DNA from: Silanimonas sp044377035
Lineage (GTDB): Bacteria; Pseudomonadota; Gammaproteobacteria; Xanthomonadales; Xanthomonadaceae
Assembly: GCF_044377035.1 (NCBI RefSeq)
Contig: NZ_JBILJW010000016.1
Span: forward strand, 1 to 64,000
DNA: 64,000 nucleotides
Reading direction: 5' to 3'
Shown one piece after another: positions 45,109 through 52,716 of the stretch (position 1 is the stretch's first letter; every line of letters starts with the position of its first letter). Below the pieces are notes generated by a model. That model ran no database searches. It was not told the origin of the DNA and saw only the letters and a program-made list of their open reading frames with translations. The position numbers were made by a program, and so were the translations under genes.

Positions 45109-46145
45109 GGCGCGGGCTCCGCGCCGTCGTCGGGGTCGGGCAGCGGCAGCAGCACGGTGAACACCGTGTGCCCGGGGCGCGATCGATAGGCCAGCGAGCC
45201 GCCGTGCTCGCGCGCGATCTGCTGCGCCAAGGGCAGGCCGAGGCCAGTGCCGTCCGCACGGCCGGACACCAGCGGCAGGAACAGGCGCTCGACGAGATCC
45301 TCGGGCACGCCGCGGCCGTCGTCGCCCACCTCCACGCGCACCGCGAGGCGATGGCTGCGATCACCGATCAGCACCTGGTGTTCGGCGCGCGTGCGCAGGC
45401 CGACGGTGGTCGCGCCGCTCTCGAGCGCGTTGCGCACGAGGTTCCACACCGCCTGCGTGAGGCGATCGGCATCGCCCAACAGGTCGGGCAGGCTCGGGTC
45501 GTAGTCGCGCACTACTTTCACCGACCAGCCGGCCTCGGCTTCGGCGAGTTGGCGCACGCGCTCGAGCACGGCGTGGATGTTCATCGGCTCGAAGGGTCGC
45601 GGCGCGGCGGGATGCAGGATGCGGTCGACGAGGCCGTTGAGGCGCTCGACTTCACTGGCGATCAGGCCGACGAGTTCGCGGCTGTCGGCGTCGCTGGTGC
45701 GCCGCGACAGCAACTGCGCCGCGCCTTTCAAGCCCGCGAGCGGATTGCGCAGTTCGTGCGCCAGCCCGCGCAGCGAGGCGCTCAGCGCCTGCGGCAGCGC
45801 GGTGACCGGGTCTTCGCCAGGGAATTCTTCGACGGGGTGCAGTTCGACCCGCACGCCCTCACCCTCGCGCACGCACCACACATCGGCGAAGCGCGCCGTC
45901 AGGCCGCCGAAGCCGAGGCCCACGCGTTGCAAGCGCAGCGCCTGCTCGTCGTGCGGCACGCGCGGAAGCGCCGAAGCGAGGCGCTCGCCGCCGTCGAGCT
46001 CGGCGAGGCCGAGGCCGATCAGCCGGCGGGCACTGACGCCCAGCCAACTCGCGAAAGCCGGATTGGTGGCCAGGATTCGGCCTTCGGCGTCCAGCCAGAA
46101 CAGCGGCGTGGCGAGGCGGTCGAAGGCGGCGAGGTCGGCGGGCAT
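45105..46145 (-). CDS. glnL: Nitrogen regulation sensor kinase NtrB
   Basis: A 346-residue soluble histidine kinase/phosphatase: an N-terminal PAS domain (FWLDAEGRILATNPAFASWLG), then the NtrB-type box GLAHELRNPLAGLKGAAQLL with phospho-His130, VWNLVRNALES, DDGRGVPEDL and GTGLGLPLAQQIA. It phosphorylates NtrC when nitrogen is low; in other bacteria PII controls it. The ATG at 46145 gives a normal-length protein; the open frame further upstream has no homology-like content. It is the first gene of the series ntrB-ntrC-ABM-GNAT. Confidence 0.94.
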
Positions 46146-46210
46146 GGCCGAAGTATCGCACCACAACAGCGCAAATTTCTGCCCCGCTCCCACGCGGTTC
46201 GAGCGTCCAG

Positions 46211-47029
46211 CTAGCGCCGCAGGCGCTGCTGCTGCAGGTCGAACAGCAGCCGCCGATCCTCGTCGTCGAACACCACGGGGGGGACGCTCTCGACGTCGGT
46301 TGCCAGCGTCGACAGCGGCTGCGGGTCCGAAGCGACCCCGCGGAACCGCCGCCGGAACGCGGTCAGTGCGGCGGGGAGGTCGGTGGTGTCGTAACCCAGC
46401 AGGGCCAGCGCCAGTACCGGGTCGAATCCTTCCGGCGCCGGCGGCGCATCGGCCCGCGGCCACTCGCCGAAACCGGCGTTCGCTAGCCGGGCCCACGGGA
46501 ATTGCGCGGAAGGATCGGCCTTCCGCGTCGGCGCGAGGTCGGCATGGGCGATCACCGCCGTGCGCGGGATGGCGAGACGCGTGCACAGGTCGTCGAGCAG
46601 GCGAATCAAGGCATCGATCTGCGCCGCGGCGAAGGGCCCGGCGCCGTCGTTGTCGAGCTCGATGCCGATCGACGCGTCATTGAGGTCGGTGAGCGCGCCC
46701 CAACGGCCAACGCCCGCATGCCAGGCCCGCGCGCGCTCGTCGACGAGCTGCACGATGCGGCCGTCCTCGGCGATCAGGTAGTGCGCGCTCACGCGGCCGT
46801 GGTCGTTCGCGGACTTCAGCGTGGCCAGCGCGTCATCGAACGAATCCATCTGCGTGTGGTGCAACACGATGACCTGCGCCTGCCGCGCGTCGTGGTTGGG
46901 CGACGGCGACCACGCGGCCAGCGGGCTGCGCTGCGGCGAGACCGCGCAGCCCGCGAGCAGGGCGAGGGAGGCGCACAGCGCCGCAAGGGCGACCGAATCG
47001 GCCGCCCATGGCCGTCGCCACCGCGTCAC
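46211..47029 (-). CDS. N-acetylmuramoyl-L-alanine amidase lipoprotein (AmiD-like)
   Basis: A 272-residue lipoprotein (lipobox LALLAGC) with an Amidase_2/PGRP-type zinc amidase domain that cuts the MurNAc-L-Ala bond in peptidoglycan. Zinc ligands can be seen as His in VIVLHHTQM, His in VIAHADLAP and Asp in RKADPS. SAHYLIAEDGRIVQLVDERARAWHAG is the usual substrate-groove segment. It is anchored in the membrane, probably the outer one, like E. coli AmiD. The GTG at 47029 is chosen because it directly precedes the signal peptide, five bases past the upstream gene's stop. Confidence 0.87.
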   Translation of the reverse strand: MTRWRRPWAADSVALAALCASLALLAGCAVSPQRSPLAAWSPSPNHDARQAQVIVLHHTQMDSFDDALATLKSANDHGRVSAHYLIAEDGRIVQLVDERARAWHAGVGRWGALTDLNDASIGIELDNDGAGPFAAAQIDALIRLLDDLCTRLAIPRTAVIAHADLAPTRKADPSAQFPWARLANAGFGEWPRADAPPAPEGFDPVLALALLGYDTTDLPAALTAFRRRFRGVASDPQPLSTLATDVESVPPVVFDDEDRRLLFDLQQQRLRR

Positions 47030-47033
47030 GTGC

Positions 47034-48155
47034 CTAGAACTTCCAGGTGCCACCGAGGTAGACGCTGTCGTTGCGCGCGTCCTTGCCCGGCAGGTTGGAT
47101 TCGCGCTCGGCCGATTCGAGGCCGAGCTCGAGGACGAAGCGGCGGCCGAAGCTGCGCGCCAACTGCGCGCCGATCACGCGATGGTCGTCCTCGCGGTTCG
47201 GGACGAGGTTCTTGTAGTCGACGGAATCGAAGCGATAGCCCAAGCCCGCGGTCATGTCCCAAGGCAGGCGGCGCGTGTAGGCGATCTCCCAGCCCCAGGC
47301 GTCGGTGTTGCGGGTGAACTGCGTGGAATCCTCGACCTTCGGCGAGAACTCGACCTTGACGATGTCGTTCCCGGTCGCCGCGAACGAGGCGCTGAACGAC
47401 AGCGTATCGATGCGCGCATCCGGCGCCGCCGGCGAGGCGATGTCCTTGTCCTGGTAGTTGTAGGTCACGCCGAGGCTGGTGCGCCGCGAGGCGCGGTAGC
47501 TGTAGTCCATCGACACCACGGCGGTGGACGAGAACTTGCCGGCCACGCGCTTGTCGAGGACCACGTAGGACAGTGACGGCCGGAAGGCATGGCGGCCATC
47601 GTTCGAGGCGAAGCCGAGGCCGGTGGTGGCCGCCCAGTTGAACTTGTCGAGGTCGTCGCGCTGGGCGTGGCGGTCGGTCGCGAAGCGCAGGCCATTGGTC
47701 CAGGTCGTGCGGCCATCGGCGAAGGTGTAGCGGTGGCCCAGCGCCAGCTTCGCCGTGAAGCGGCTCTCGCTGTCGACGCGTTCGACCGCATCGGGGTCGA
47801 GCAGGTCATCGAGGCCGTCGCCATCCTCGTCGAGGGCATCGTCGATGGCGAGGTCCTCTTCCGAGAAATCAAGATCGAGCAGGTCGTCGAAGCCGTCGTC
47901 GTCCTCGAAGCCCTCATCGTCGCCCTCCTCTTCACCCTCCTCGTCATCCTCGCTTCCGAACTCGTCGCGGCCGGCGAAGTCAAAGCTCTCGCCGGAGGAG
48001 CGCGCGATGGACACGTTGTCGTTGCTGCGGATCTGCGCCTCGACGCTGCCGACGAAACGGTGCCCGGGCTGGGCACGCCGGGCCTCGGCGTCGGGCATCG
48101 CAGCGAGCGCCGCCGCGGCGAGCGCGATGGCGGAGAAGAGCGTGGAGCGCTTCAT
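47034..48155 (-). CDS. Outer-membrane beta-barrel protein with acidic calcium-motif insert
   Basis: A 373-residue exported protein: signal peptide (LFSAIALAAAALAAMPDAEA), a short beta segment, a strongly acidic stretch at about residues 60-125, and then about ten amphipathic beta strands (SRFTAKLALGHRYTF, TTGLGFASNDG, SMDYSYRASRRTSLGVTYN). It ends YLGGTWKF with the terminal Phe of Bam substrates. The acidic part contains DEDGDGLDD, the Dx[DN]xDGxxD-type calcium loop of thrombospondin-3/dockerin-like repeats. Function is unknown; a calcium-responsive or surface-exposed loop is an inference. Confidence 0.8.
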   Translation of the reverse strand: MKRSTLFSAIALAAAALAAMPDAEARRAQPGHRFVGSVEAQIRSNDNVSIARSSGESFDFAGRDEFGSEDDEEGEEEGDDEGFEDDDGFDDLLDLDFSEEDLAIDDALDEDGDGLDDLLDPDAVERVDSESRFTAKLALGHRYTFADGRTTWTNGLRFATDRHAQRDDLDKFNWAATTGLGFASNDGRHAFRPSLSYVVLDKRVAGKFSSTAVVSMDYSYRASRRTSLGVTYNYQDKDIASPAAPDARIDTLSFSASFAATGNDIVKVEFSPKVEDSTQFTRNTDAWGWEIAYTRRLPWDMTAGLGYRFDSVDYKNLVPNREDDHRVIGAQLARSFGRRFVLELGLESAERESNLPGKDARNDSVYLGGTWKF

Positions 48156-48186
48156 GGTGACCCCCTTGGTCGATTGCGATCCACGT

Positions 48187-48205
48187 GGACCGCCCCCCGC
48201 GGTCC
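48187..48205 (-). terminator. Hairpin between the unknown membrane protein gene and the barrel gene
   Basis: GGACCGC (48187-48193) pairs with GCGGTCC (48199-48205) around five C residues. There is no T-tract on the minus strand. It may separate the two leftward transcripts. Confidence 0.35.
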
Positions 48206-48247
48206 CTGCATCGCCGGCCAAGAGTACGGGTTAATTGGGGCGGAGGT

Positions 48248-49495
48248 TCAGGCGGCAGGCGGCGGCACGGGCACGGGCACGGGGAGCGTCGCCTCGCCGC
48301 CGCCCGGACCGTTCAGGCGCCCCCGCAAGGGCACGACCAGCAAACCGCTCGACGCGTCGAAGCGCAACGGACGCGGACCCGCGCGCAACGTCTCCGGCAG
48401 GGCCTCGAAGCGCTGCGCCGGCGTCAGCGCGGCGTCCATCGCGTCCATCTGCAAGAAGGCCGCGAGCAGTCGGCGCTGGGCGACGAAGTCGAGCTGGCGT
48501 TCGGTGTAGTCGGTGTAGGCGGGCATCGCGATGTCGGCAAGCAGCACCGACGTCGGGAACGCCACGTAGTCCACCCAACGCGGCTCTGCGCCTGTGAGCG
48601 GCACCGCACGATCCTCGCGCGCCGCCTGCTTCGCCGACTCGCCACAGGCCGCCGAGAAGGCGCGCGCCGTCTGGCCCAGCATCCACTCGGTGTCGTGCAT
48701 CAGCGGCGTCAGTCGCTCGGCCCATGCGTTGTCACCGTGCGCCACCATCTCGGTCTCCAGCGAAGGCAGCGTGCGCTGCTGGTAGCGAAACTCGCCGCGC
48801 AGCGCCGGGCAGAGCAGGCCTTCCGCCGCGGCATCGGGCGACTGGGTCAGGGCCACGCAGCTTGGAGGCAGGGCATCGCCCGGCGCTCGGCGCCGCATGT
48901 CGGCGATCAAGGCCGAATGCTGGCGGAACGCGGCGATGCTCACCATGCCTTGGAGCAGCGTGTCCGGCGTCGCGGCCCAACGGGCCATCGCCGCGGCGTC
49001 GTCGCACGCGGCGGACAGCGCGCCGACGGTGTTGCCGGCCGCGAAATCGAGCGCACGCAGGCTGTCGAGTTGCACCACGGCCTGAAACGGCGGGAGATCG
49101 TCGAATCGAAGGTCTGCGTTGGTCCGTCGGTCCCGGAAAACCGGCGCCCGCAGGGCCCTCGCGGCTGCTTCGAGGTGCGCGCGGAAGGGCTCGATGGCCG
49201 CGGCACTTGCCTCGGGCGCGGCCTCGATGGCCGCGATGCATTGCGCATCCGCGGAGTTCCCGCAGTTCACGGCGTCGGGCAAGGGGCCGGGCGCCGGTGG
49301 CAGGGCCATCATCAGCGGGAAGCCGTTCTCACCTGCGGTATCGCCCCCATCGTCCTGCTGCATCACCGCGATGGCCGCCTGTTGCGCCGGTGTCGGCGAG
49401 GTCAGTCGGCCATACGCCCAGATCGCCGCAAACAGGGCGATGGGTACGAGCAGCGCCAGCAGCAGGCGGGAGAGCCAACGCCAAACCGTTGCCAT
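48248..49495 (-). CDS. Single-pass membrane protein of unknown function
   Basis: A 415-residue protein with one N-terminal helix (LLLALLVPIALFAAIWAYG) and a large, mostly helical exported domain. It has several Cys residues (VNCGNSADAQCIAA, SAACDD, SCVALT, LLCPAL, AACGES) that could form disulfides in the periplasm. The C-terminus ends in a Pro/Val-rich tail. I do not recognise a family. It sits between the GNAT gene and the barrel gene, all leftward. Confidence 0.72.
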   Translation of the reverse strand: MATVWRWLSRLLLALLVPIALFAAIWAYGRLTSPTPAQQAAIAVMQQDDGGDTAGENGFPLMMALPPAPGPLPDAVNCGNSADAQCIAAIEAAPEASAAAIEPFRAHLEAAARALRAPVFRDRRTNADLRFDDLPPFQAVVQLDSLRALDFAAGNTVGALSAACDDAAAMARWAATPDTLLQGMVSIAAFRQHSALIADMRRRAPGDALPPSCVALTQSPDAAAEGLLCPALRGEFRYQQRTLPSLETEMVAHGDNAWAERLTPLMHDTEWMLGQTARAFSAACGESAKQAAREDRAVPLTGAEPRWVDYVAFPTSVLLADIAMPAYTDYTERQLDFVAQRRLLAAFLQMDAMDAALTPAQRFEALPETLRAGPRPLRFDASSGLLVVPLRGRLNGPGGGEATLPVPVPVPPPAA

Positions 49496-49549
49496 CGTTT
49501 CGTCCTTGAGCGATTGGGGGGTGCCGATGAGCCTACCAAGGGATGGCGC

Positions 49550-50032
49550 TCACAGCATCCGCGTCATGCAAACGCTGTAAGGATCAACGCGGTAATCCCC
49601 GAACGGCGCGCACGCGACGAAGCCGAAGCGCGCGTAAAGCGCGCGCGCTGGCGCGAAGGCGTCCATCGAGCCGGTTTCAAGGCTGACGCGCGTGCAGCCC
49701 ATGTCGGCAGCGACCTGCAGCAGGTGCCGCAGCATCGTGGCGGCGATGCCACGTCGCTGGAACGCATCCGCCGTGCGCATCGACTTGAGCTCGGCATGGT
49801 CGGCGGCGATCCGCTTCACCGCGCCCATCGCCGCGAGCTCGTCACCCTGCCATGCGGTGTAGAACCGCAGGCCCGGCAGCCTCAAGCGCTCGAAGCCCAA
49901 CGCATGCACGCTTTCGGGCGGCGAGTGATCCGCCGCGCTGGCGAGGTGCTGGCGCACCAGCGCGATGACGGCGGGATGCTCGAGGCCGCCCTCCTGGATG
50001 CGCACGACGTCGTTGATGCCCGGTGTCGTCAT
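49550..50032 (-). CDS. GNAT family N-acetyltransferase
   Basis: A 160-residue GNAT protein of the ElaA/YjcF-like small type: HALGFERLRLPGLRFYTAWQGDELAAMGAVKRI, the acetyl-CoA loop FQRRGIAATMLRHLLQVA, LETGSMDAFAPARALYARFGF and a C-terminal Cys-Met end. The acceptor is unknown. The ATG at 50032 is preceded by a small hairpin (50055-50070), and the glnA terminator lies in front of that, so it is the next gene after glnA and may receive read-through. Confidence 0.83.
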   Translation of the reverse strand: MTTPGINDVVRIQEGGLEHPAVIALVRQHLASAADHSPPESVHALGFERLRLPGLRFYTAWQGDELAAMGAVKRIAADHAELKSMRTADAFQRRGIAATMLRHLLQVAADMGCTRVSLETGSMDAFAPARALYARFGFVACAPFGDYRVDPYSVCMTRML

Positions 50033-50082
50033 GGTTTCCCTCGCTGAAGACTTCGCCTCCCTGCGGAGGCCGAAACAACCAA

Positions 50083-50107
50083 CGAAAACGGCCCGCTTTC
50101 GCGGGCC
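50083..50107 (-). terminator. Intrinsic terminator of glnA
   Basis: GGCCCGC (50090-50096) and GCGGGCC (50101-50107) form a 7-bp stem with a TTTC loop. On the minus strand the stem is followed by GTTTTCG, a short T-tract. It lies about 60 bases past the glnA stop. Confidence 0.75.
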
Positions 50108-50167
50108 GCCTCCGTCGACATCCGTTGTCGAAAGCACCGGCGCTCCCCCGCCGGCACCGCGCGATCG

Positions 50168-51577
50168 TCAGATCGCGTAGTACAGCGCGTACTCGAGCGG
50201 GTGCGTGGCCGCGCGGAACTTGGTGACTTCCTGCATCTTCAGGTCGATGTAGCCGTCGATGAAGTCGTCGGAGAACACGCCACCGGCCTTGAGGAACTCG
50301 CGGTCCTTGTCCAGCGCTTCCAGCGCCATGTCCAGCGAGTGGCAGACCTTCGGGATGTTCTTCTCTTCTTCCGGCGGCAGGTCGTACAGGTCCTTGTCCG
50401 AAGCGGCACCCGGATCGATCTGGTTCTTGATGCCGTCGAGGCCGGCCATCATCAGCGCGGCGAAGGTGAGGTAGCCGGACTGCATCGGGTCGGGGAAGCG
50501 GATCTCGATGCGGCGCGCCTTCGGGTTCGACACGTACGGGATGCGGCAGCTGGCCGAGCGGTTGCGGGCCGAGTAGGCCAGCATCACCGGGGCTTCGAAG
50601 CCCGGCACCAGGCGCTTGTAGCTGTTGGTGGTCGAGTTGGTGAAGGCGTTGATGGCCTTGGCGTGCTTGAAGATGCCGCCGATGTACCAAAGCGCCATCT
50701 GCGAGAGGCCGCCGTAGCCGTCGCCCGAGAACAGGTTGTTGCCGCCCTTGGCCAGCGACTGGTGCACGTGCATGCCCGAGCCGTTGTCGCCGACGATCGG
50801 CTTCGGCATGAAGGTGGCGGTCTTGCCGTTGCGGTGGGCGACGTTCTTGACGATGTACTTCATCGTCGTCAGCTCGTCGGCCTTCTTCACCAGCGAGTTG
50901 AACTTGACGCCGATCTCGCACTGGCCGGCGTTCGCCACTTCGTGGTGGTGAACTTCGACTTCCTGGCCGACGGCGGCGAGCACCTTGCACATCTCGGCGC
51001 GCAGGTCATGCAGCGAGTCGGTCGGCGGCACGGGGAAGTAACCACCCTTCACGGTCGGGCGGTAGCCGTGGTTGTTGCCGTCCTGCTTCTGGTTGGTGGC
51101 CCAGGCGGCCTCGTCCGAGAAGATCTCGTAGCCGACCTTGCCCATGTCGTTGCTGAAGCGGACGCCGTCGAAGATGAAGAACTCGGGCTCCGGGCCGAAG
51201 AAGGCCTGGTCGGCGATGCCGCTCGACTTCAGGAAGGCCTCGGCGCGCTTGGCGACGCCACGCGGGCAGCGCGAGTAGCCCTGCATGGTCGACGGGTCGA
51301 GCACGTCGCAGAGCAGGACGATGGTCGGGTCGGCAAAGAACGGGTCGACGAAGGCCGAAGTGGCATCCGGGAGCAGGATCATGTCGCTCTCGTTGATGCC
51401 CTTCCAACCCGAGATCGAGCTGCCGTCGAACATCTTGCCTTCCTCGAACAGCGAGGCGTCGACGATGTTCGCGGGGAAGGTGACGTGGTGCTGGACGCCA
51501 CGCATGTCGACGAAACGCAGGTCGACGAATTCAATCGCGTGGTCCTTGATCAGCTTCTGGACGTTCTCGAGGCTCAT
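50168..51577 (-). CDS. glnA: Glutamine synthetase, type I
   Basis: A 469-residue dodecameric glutamine synthetase (glutamate + ammonia + ATP to glutamine), the standard GlnA length. Signatures are FDGSSISGWKGINESDM, GPEPEFFIFD, EVANAGQCEIGVKF, KNVAHRNGKTATFMPKP, GSGMHVHQSL and NRSASCRIPY. The adenylylation Tyr region LYDLPPEEE near residue 397 is present, implying control by GlnE. The ATG at 51577 has a GGAG ribosome site. An exact sigma-54 consensus promoter lies just upstream, so NtrB-NtrC control is expected. Confidence 0.98.
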   Translation of the reverse strand: MSLENVQKLIKDHAIEFVDLRFVDMRGVQHHVTFPANIVDASLFEEGKMFDGSSISGWKGINESDMILLPDATSAFVDPFFADPTIVLLCDVLDPSTMQGYSRCPRGVAKRAEAFLKSSGIADQAFFGPEPEFFIFDGVRFSNDMGKVGYEIFSDEAAWATNQKQDGNNHGYRPTVKGGYFPVPPTDSLHDLRAEMCKVLAAVGQEVEVHHHEVANAGQCEIGVKFNSLVKKADELTTMKYIVKNVAHRNGKTATFMPKPIVGDNGSGMHVHQSLAKGGNNLFSGDGYGGLSQMALWYIGGIFKHAKAINAFTNSTTNSYKRLVPGFEAPVMLAYSARNRSASCRIPYVSNPKARRIEIRFPDPMQSGYLTFAALMMAGLDGIKNQIDPGAASDKDLYDLPPEEEKNIPKVCHSLDMALEALDKDREFLKAGGVFSDDFIDGYIDLKMQEVTKFRAATHPLEYALYYAI

Positions 51578-51611
51578 GGCCGCTCCGATGGGTGATGGAT
51601 GCCCTACGGAT

Positions 51612-51627
51612 AGCAAGGGCCGTGCCA
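51612..51627 (-). promoter_or_regulatory. Sigma-54 (RpoN) promoter of glnA
   Basis: Read on the minus strand the sequence is TGGCACGGCCCTTGCT, an exact match to TGGCACG-N4-TTGCW with the -24 GG and -12 GC at correct spacing. The predicted start near 51600 gives a leader of about 24 bases before the glnA ATG. Confidence 0.92.
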
Positions 51628-51689
51628 AGTGTCGCCGGCGCCACCAGTCCATTTGAATCAATCACTTACTGATCGATGCGCGAGGCAAT

Positions 51690-51728
51690 TGCACCGCGCA
51701 GATCACACTAATGCACTACGTATGGACT
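51690..51728 (-). promoter_or_regulatory. Candidate NtrC-binding region upstream of glnA
   Basis: Two TGCAC half-sites begin at 51690 (TGCACC) and 51712 (TGCACT), 22 bp apart and so on the same DNA face. The second reads GCACTA-CGTA-TGG, matching one arm and part of the other of the GCACxA-N4-TGGTGC enhancer dyad. The sites lie about 63-100 bases upstream of the -24 element, a usual enhancer distance. Confidence 0.4.
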
Positions 51729-51836
51729 TTTAATGTCGCCCGCAGGACGGGCAGCAGACCGAACACGGCCTGCCCGGCCAGGCCGAGTGGCGCGTCGGCT
51801 GCGTACACTGCCGCGTCCCCTGCCGCCGCCTCCCGC

Positions 51837-52679
51837 TTGAACGACCTGCTCATCGCCCTGCTGCTCGGGGTCCTCGAAGGCCTCACCGAGTTCCTGCCGG
51901 TGTCGTCCACCGGCCACCTGCTGATCGCACAGCACTGGCTCGGGCCGGAGTCCGACCTCTTCAACATCGTGATCCAGAGCGGCGCGATCCTCGCGGTGCT
52001 GCTGGTGTTCCGCGCGCGCCTGCTCGCGCTGGCCACCGGTTGGCGCGAACGTGCCGCGCAGGACTACGTGCTGAAGCTGGGTGTGGCTTTCGCCGTGACG
52101 GCCGCGGTGGGCCTGCCGGTGCGAAAGCTGGGCTGGGAGCTGCCGGAAACGGTGTGGCCGGTGGCCATCGCCCTGATCCTCGGCGGCATCGCGATGATCC
52201 TGATCGAGCGCTTCGTGGAGGCGCGCGCCGCGCGTCGCGCGGTGTCGGCGGACACCGCCGACCACAGCCCGCTCGCGGCCTCACTGCCGGCGGTGAGCTG
52301 GAACGTGGCGGTCTGGGTGGGCCTCGCCCAGGTGCTGGCCGGCGTGTTCCCGGGCACGTCGCGGTCGGCGGCGGCGATCTTCGCGGCCATGCTCGCCGGC
52401 CTGGCCTCACGCCCGGCAGCCGCGGAGTTCGCCTTCCTGCTCGGCATCCCGACCATGTTCGCCGCCAGCGCCTACGCGCTGCTCGAGTACGCGCGCAATC
52501 CGGCCGCCCCGCGCGAGGACTGGGCCGCGCTGGCCGTGGCCTTCGCCGCCGCGGCGCTGACCGGTTTCGTCGTGGTGCGCTGGCTGCTGGCCTACGTGAA
52601 GTCGCGGCGGTTCACCGTGTTCGCGGTGTACCGCATCGTCCTCGGCCTGGGCCTGCTGCTGTTCCTACCCGGGCAGTGA
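51837..52679 (+). CDS. uppP: Undecaprenyl-diphosphatase UppP (BacA)
   Basis: A 280-residue polytopic membrane enzyme that dephosphorylates undecaprenyl diphosphate to recycle the lipid carrier for peptidoglycan; overexpression gives bacitracin resistance. Signatures are LLGVLEGLTEFLPVSSTGHLLI near the N-terminus and VFPGTSRSAAAIFAAMLAGL later, which together form the active site. The TTG start at 51837 gives the usual N-terminus directly before helix 1; the frame is open up to 51711, but that part lacks family character. A TACACT element (51804-51809) could be its -10 box. Confidence 0.93.
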   Translation: MNDLLIALLLGVLEGLTEFLPVSSTGHLLIAQHWLGPESDLFNIVIQSGAILAVLLVFRARLLALATGWRERAAQDYVLKLGVAFAVTAAVGLPVRKLGWELPETVWPVAIALILGGIAMILIERFVEARAARRAVSADTADHSPLAASLPAVSWNVAVWVGLAQVLAGVFPGTSRSAAAIFAAMLAGLASRPAAAEFAFLLGIPTMFAASAYALLEYARNPAAPREDWAALAVAFAAAALTGFVVVRWLLAYVKSRRFTVFAVYRIVLGLGLLLFLPGQ

Positions 52680-52681
52680 GC

Positions 52682-52703
52682 CGGCGCAGCGCGCGAGGCG
52701 CCG
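52682..52703. terminator. Possible bidirectional hairpin between convergent genes
   Basis: CGGCGC (52682-52687) and GCGCCG (52698-52703) flank a 10-base loop in the 37-base gap between uppP and the TPR-sulfotransferase gene. No T-tract is present. Confidence 0.3.
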
Positions 52704-52716
52704 CACCGGCCGGGCT

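Noticed and set aside
50055..50070. Small hairpin (GCCTCC/GGAGGC) before the GNAT gene as a possible riboswitch
   Set aside because: It is only a six-base stem with a four-base loop and no surrounding structure or known aptamer pattern.
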